Below, piece after piece: positions 25,747 to 27,552 of a DNA stretch of 27,552 nucleotides; position 1 is the stretch's first letter; each line of letters starts with the position of its first letter. The stretch lies in assembly GCA_008931825.1 (NCBI GenBank), contig QXVZ01010444.1:1-27552 (forward strand), in the 5' to 3' direction. The position numbers and the translations under genes are program-made. Source of the DNA: Phallusia fumigata (lineage: Eukaryota > Chordata > Ascidiacea > Phlebobranchia > Ascidiidae). The notes beneath the pieces are model-generated. The model searched no databases. It saw only the letters and a program-made list of their open reading frames with translations, and was not told the origin of the DNA.

Positions 25747-27466
25747 CTACCAAAGTTTTTTCACTTTGGACTTTAGAATTTTTCCAACATCTGGATCAAT
25801 GGTATGCTGAGGAAAAGCAAGACCAAGCTCTTCCATCTAAAGAAACAAAATAAAGTTTTAAACAAACTGGTTTGTTGTTTTACTTGTGTTTCATGTGAGG
25901 TAGTGCTTCACAACTGTTGAGCTGCGACACCTTCGTGTGTCGCTAAATTTTAAAAGTTTGAAAGTGCGTCATCAGTGAAAACAGGTTGCGGAGCACTGAT
26001 GTGAGGAATTAAAAGTTTTTAATAACGTTACCACACATCAACTACAAGCTGTTTACAACTAGAATAGTGGTCTAGGATAAATAAACATTCTTCATACACT
26101 ATTACCCAGCATGCTACAAACTGTCCAAATTTCACCTAATTGGAAGATTGTTTAATAATCTGACCCATTTCCTCCGTTCAACTGGGAAACGGTTCATACT
26201 CCATCTAACCTAACTTCATGTTCACTTATGCAACCCCCTATTCACAGAAACTTTTCGTTTGTGGTGTTTGCAAGCATGCAAAATGTTTTACTATTTTGAG
26301 GCTAGACTAACCACTTGGGCAATGGGGTTAAAACTCATGATGCCTTGACCATATCTACCAACTGTGAAAGTTTCATCCAAATCCATCAAACATTTCATGA
26401 CAAAAGTGCATGGAGAAGCGGCAGGGAAGAAAATTTTACAAAAAAGGAAAAAAAATGAAGTGAAAATAATATCTGTCCCCTTCAGGAAGGGGACCCATAG
26501 TAATTAATTTGTAGATCTAACAATAAAGCTGCATATTTAAACACCAGCTTATATCGGTAAATCATCAAACAACATTCAACAAATGGGTTTTAACTGGGGT
26601 ATGTTTATCTCATTGCTAGAGAACAAATTAGGGGGGTTACCATTCAGGACAATGTCCAAATTCTCTATTTCTAAAAAAACGTGGAAATCACGTGGATATA
26701 GGAAGCAATGTTTACTGCACAGTTTTATATTTAACCTAATTATTTTGGTTTCAGTCAAAATCAAAAATAGAAAATTTATTTGCACATAATAACAGAACTG
26801 CCATATTTTCAGTTAATGAATTTTAATACACCAGTCCCAAGAGATGATTTAATGCTGCTATTTCTATTGGGACTCGCAGTTAGTTTGGCTTACTATTGCA
26901 TTATCGGTTTAGCCAGGCTGTAATTGCATGTTTAAGGTACAATGAAATATTTTGTTATATATTTTATGCGTTGCAACCAAGAAACAAGAACGACCTTTCC
27001 CACAACCAGTCGAATTTTCATCCAATTTCGAAATAAAAGTTTAATGCACTAGTGCACATCAGTCTAAAAAACATTTTCCTTATTTCAAAAAAATTTTTTT
27101 TTTCGCATTGTCATTACTGGTGGATTTTGAATCAAATAAAACTGTCCATGACCTTATCTACCAGCTGTAAAAGTTATGTCCAGATTTACCAAATATTTAA
27201 GCCAAAGGCACATAGAAAAGCTGCAGGGGAGAAAAAAAGTGAAAATAACAGGTGTCCCCTTCAGGGAAGAAGACCCATAACTAGTAAAGTTGTCATTCAA
27301 CTGTATTTTGGTGATAACTCACTGGTGTTTGTAGTGTTGACAATCCATCAGCCAAAGTGATTCCACAATCATACAAGTCAAGGCTCTTCACATGATGTAA
27401 ACATTTGGAGAGCTTACTGGCACCATCATCACCAAACTTGTTGCCTGACAAGTCCAAAGATTCCAT
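25747..27466 (-). CDS. Leucine-rich-repeat protein (RNase-inhibitor/NLR type), 3' end, partial
   Basis: Two exons on the minus strand. An internal exon at 27466-27323 (144 bases) has phase 0 at both ends, with acceptor TTTCAAG and donor CCA|GTGAGT. The last exon is 25836-25747, with acceptor TTTCTTTAG and stop TAG. The internal exon reads MESLDLSGNKFGDDGASKLS, then VKSLDLYDCGITLADGLSTL, the LxLxxN/C pattern and spacing of ribonuclease-inhibitor-type repeats. Joining to the last exon gives TPMEELGLAFPQHTIDPDVG, which continues the repeat register, then a basic end (KSKVKKLW). The gene continues past the right edge of the window, so N-terminal domains (NACHT, for example) cannot be assessed. 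Starting at an ATG at 27490 is formally possible but less likely. Further small exons in the 1.5-kb gap are not excluded. Confidence 0.65.
25893..26006. mobile_element. 98-bp hAT-type MITE with perfect 8-bp TSD in the LRR gene's last intron
   Basis: The element at 25901-25998 begins TAGTGCTTCACAACTG and ends, read inverted, CAGTGCTCCGCAACC. It is flanked by perfect 8-bp direct repeats ATGTGAGG (25893-25900 and 25999-26006). The ends and duplication size fit the hAT superfamily. It is unusually short. Confidence 0.8.
26301..26515. repeat. Dispersed repeat copy 1, in the LRR gene's last intron
   Basis: It shares an ordered set of blocks with 27110-27290: TGACCATATCTACCAACTGT, AAGTT, CCA(A)ATT/CCAT, AAAT/ACATTT, GCA(C)AT(G)GA, AAGTGAAAATAA, and a terminal GTCCCCTTCAGG...GACCCATA. 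The two copies are diverged but in the same orientation. The family is not identified. Confidence 0.6.
27110..27290. repeat. Dispersed repeat copy 2, in the LRR gene's last intron
   Basis: Diverged copy of the repeat at 26301-26515, with CATGACCTTATCTACCAGCT, GTGAAAATAACAGGTGTCCC and AGACCCATAACTAGT. It lies about 0.8 kb from the other copy, just beyond the donor of the LRR exon. Confidence 0.6.
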
Positions 27467-27552
27467 CTTGAAAGTAATTGGAATTTCCATGTTTTAACAT
27501 TGTGTACATATTTATGTTACTTAAGATAACAGTGAAACACAGAGACATAGTA

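Noticed and set aside
26576-26789. Overlapping open frames on both strands in the LRR intron
   Set aside because: Neither strand shows LRR spacing or plausible splice sites; AT-rich chance frames.

Overview
The window is a piece of an animal nuclear genome. Genes are broken into short exons by mostly short GT-AG introns, poly(A) signals are AATAAA, and two single-copy metazoan genes (MTHFR and the mitochondrial ATP synthase alpha subunit) can be rebuilt exon by exon with consistent reading phase. Compact AT-rich introns, several small hAT-like elements, an LRR gene and very high apparent allelic divergence suggest an invertebrate chordate, most likely a tunicate of the Ciona type. That identification is inference, since no single diagnostic marker is present.

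Layout. (1) 322-1788 (+) and 3005-5310 (+) are two tandem paralogous secreted proteins. Each has a signal peptide, a run of six arginines, thrombospondin type 1-like cysteine modules and a strongly acidic C-terminus. Convergent to the first, at 1864-2475 (-), is a small three-exon gene I do not recognise. (2) 5700-6086 is a small hAT-type MITE with a perfect 8-bp target duplication. (3) 6501-13063 (+) is methylenetetrahydrofolate reductase in 11 coding exons. One intron is GC-AG and another carries a 0.8-kb hAT-like element. (4) 13427-14281 (-) is an ERICH2-like glutamate-rich protein, convergent with MTHFR. (5) 15907-21580 (+) is ATP5F1A in 12 coding exons, including the mitochondrial presequence. 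(6) 22168-23665 (-) is a 5'-truncated, frameshifted L1/Tx1-type LINE with a poly(A) tail and a MITE nested in it. (7) 25747-27466 (-) is the 3' end of a leucine-rich-repeat gene of the ribonuclease-inhibitor/NLR type. It runs out of the window, and its last intron holds a dispersed repeat that recurs twice.

Assembly quality matters here. Five single Ns (6912, 8528, 11047, 22578, 24442) each sit at a junction between two near-identical sequence copies. At three of them the copies are directly adjacent and differ mostly by intronic SNPs and small indels. I read these as two haplotypes stitched end to end, not biological duplications. One of them falsely duplicates MTHFR exon 9.

The genes do not form an obvious pathway. 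MTHFR is cytosolic one-carbon metabolism, ATP5F1A is mitochondrial oxidative phosphorylation, and the TSP1-like pair is extracellular. The least described content is the polycationic/polyacidic TSP1-like pair and the small gene between them.
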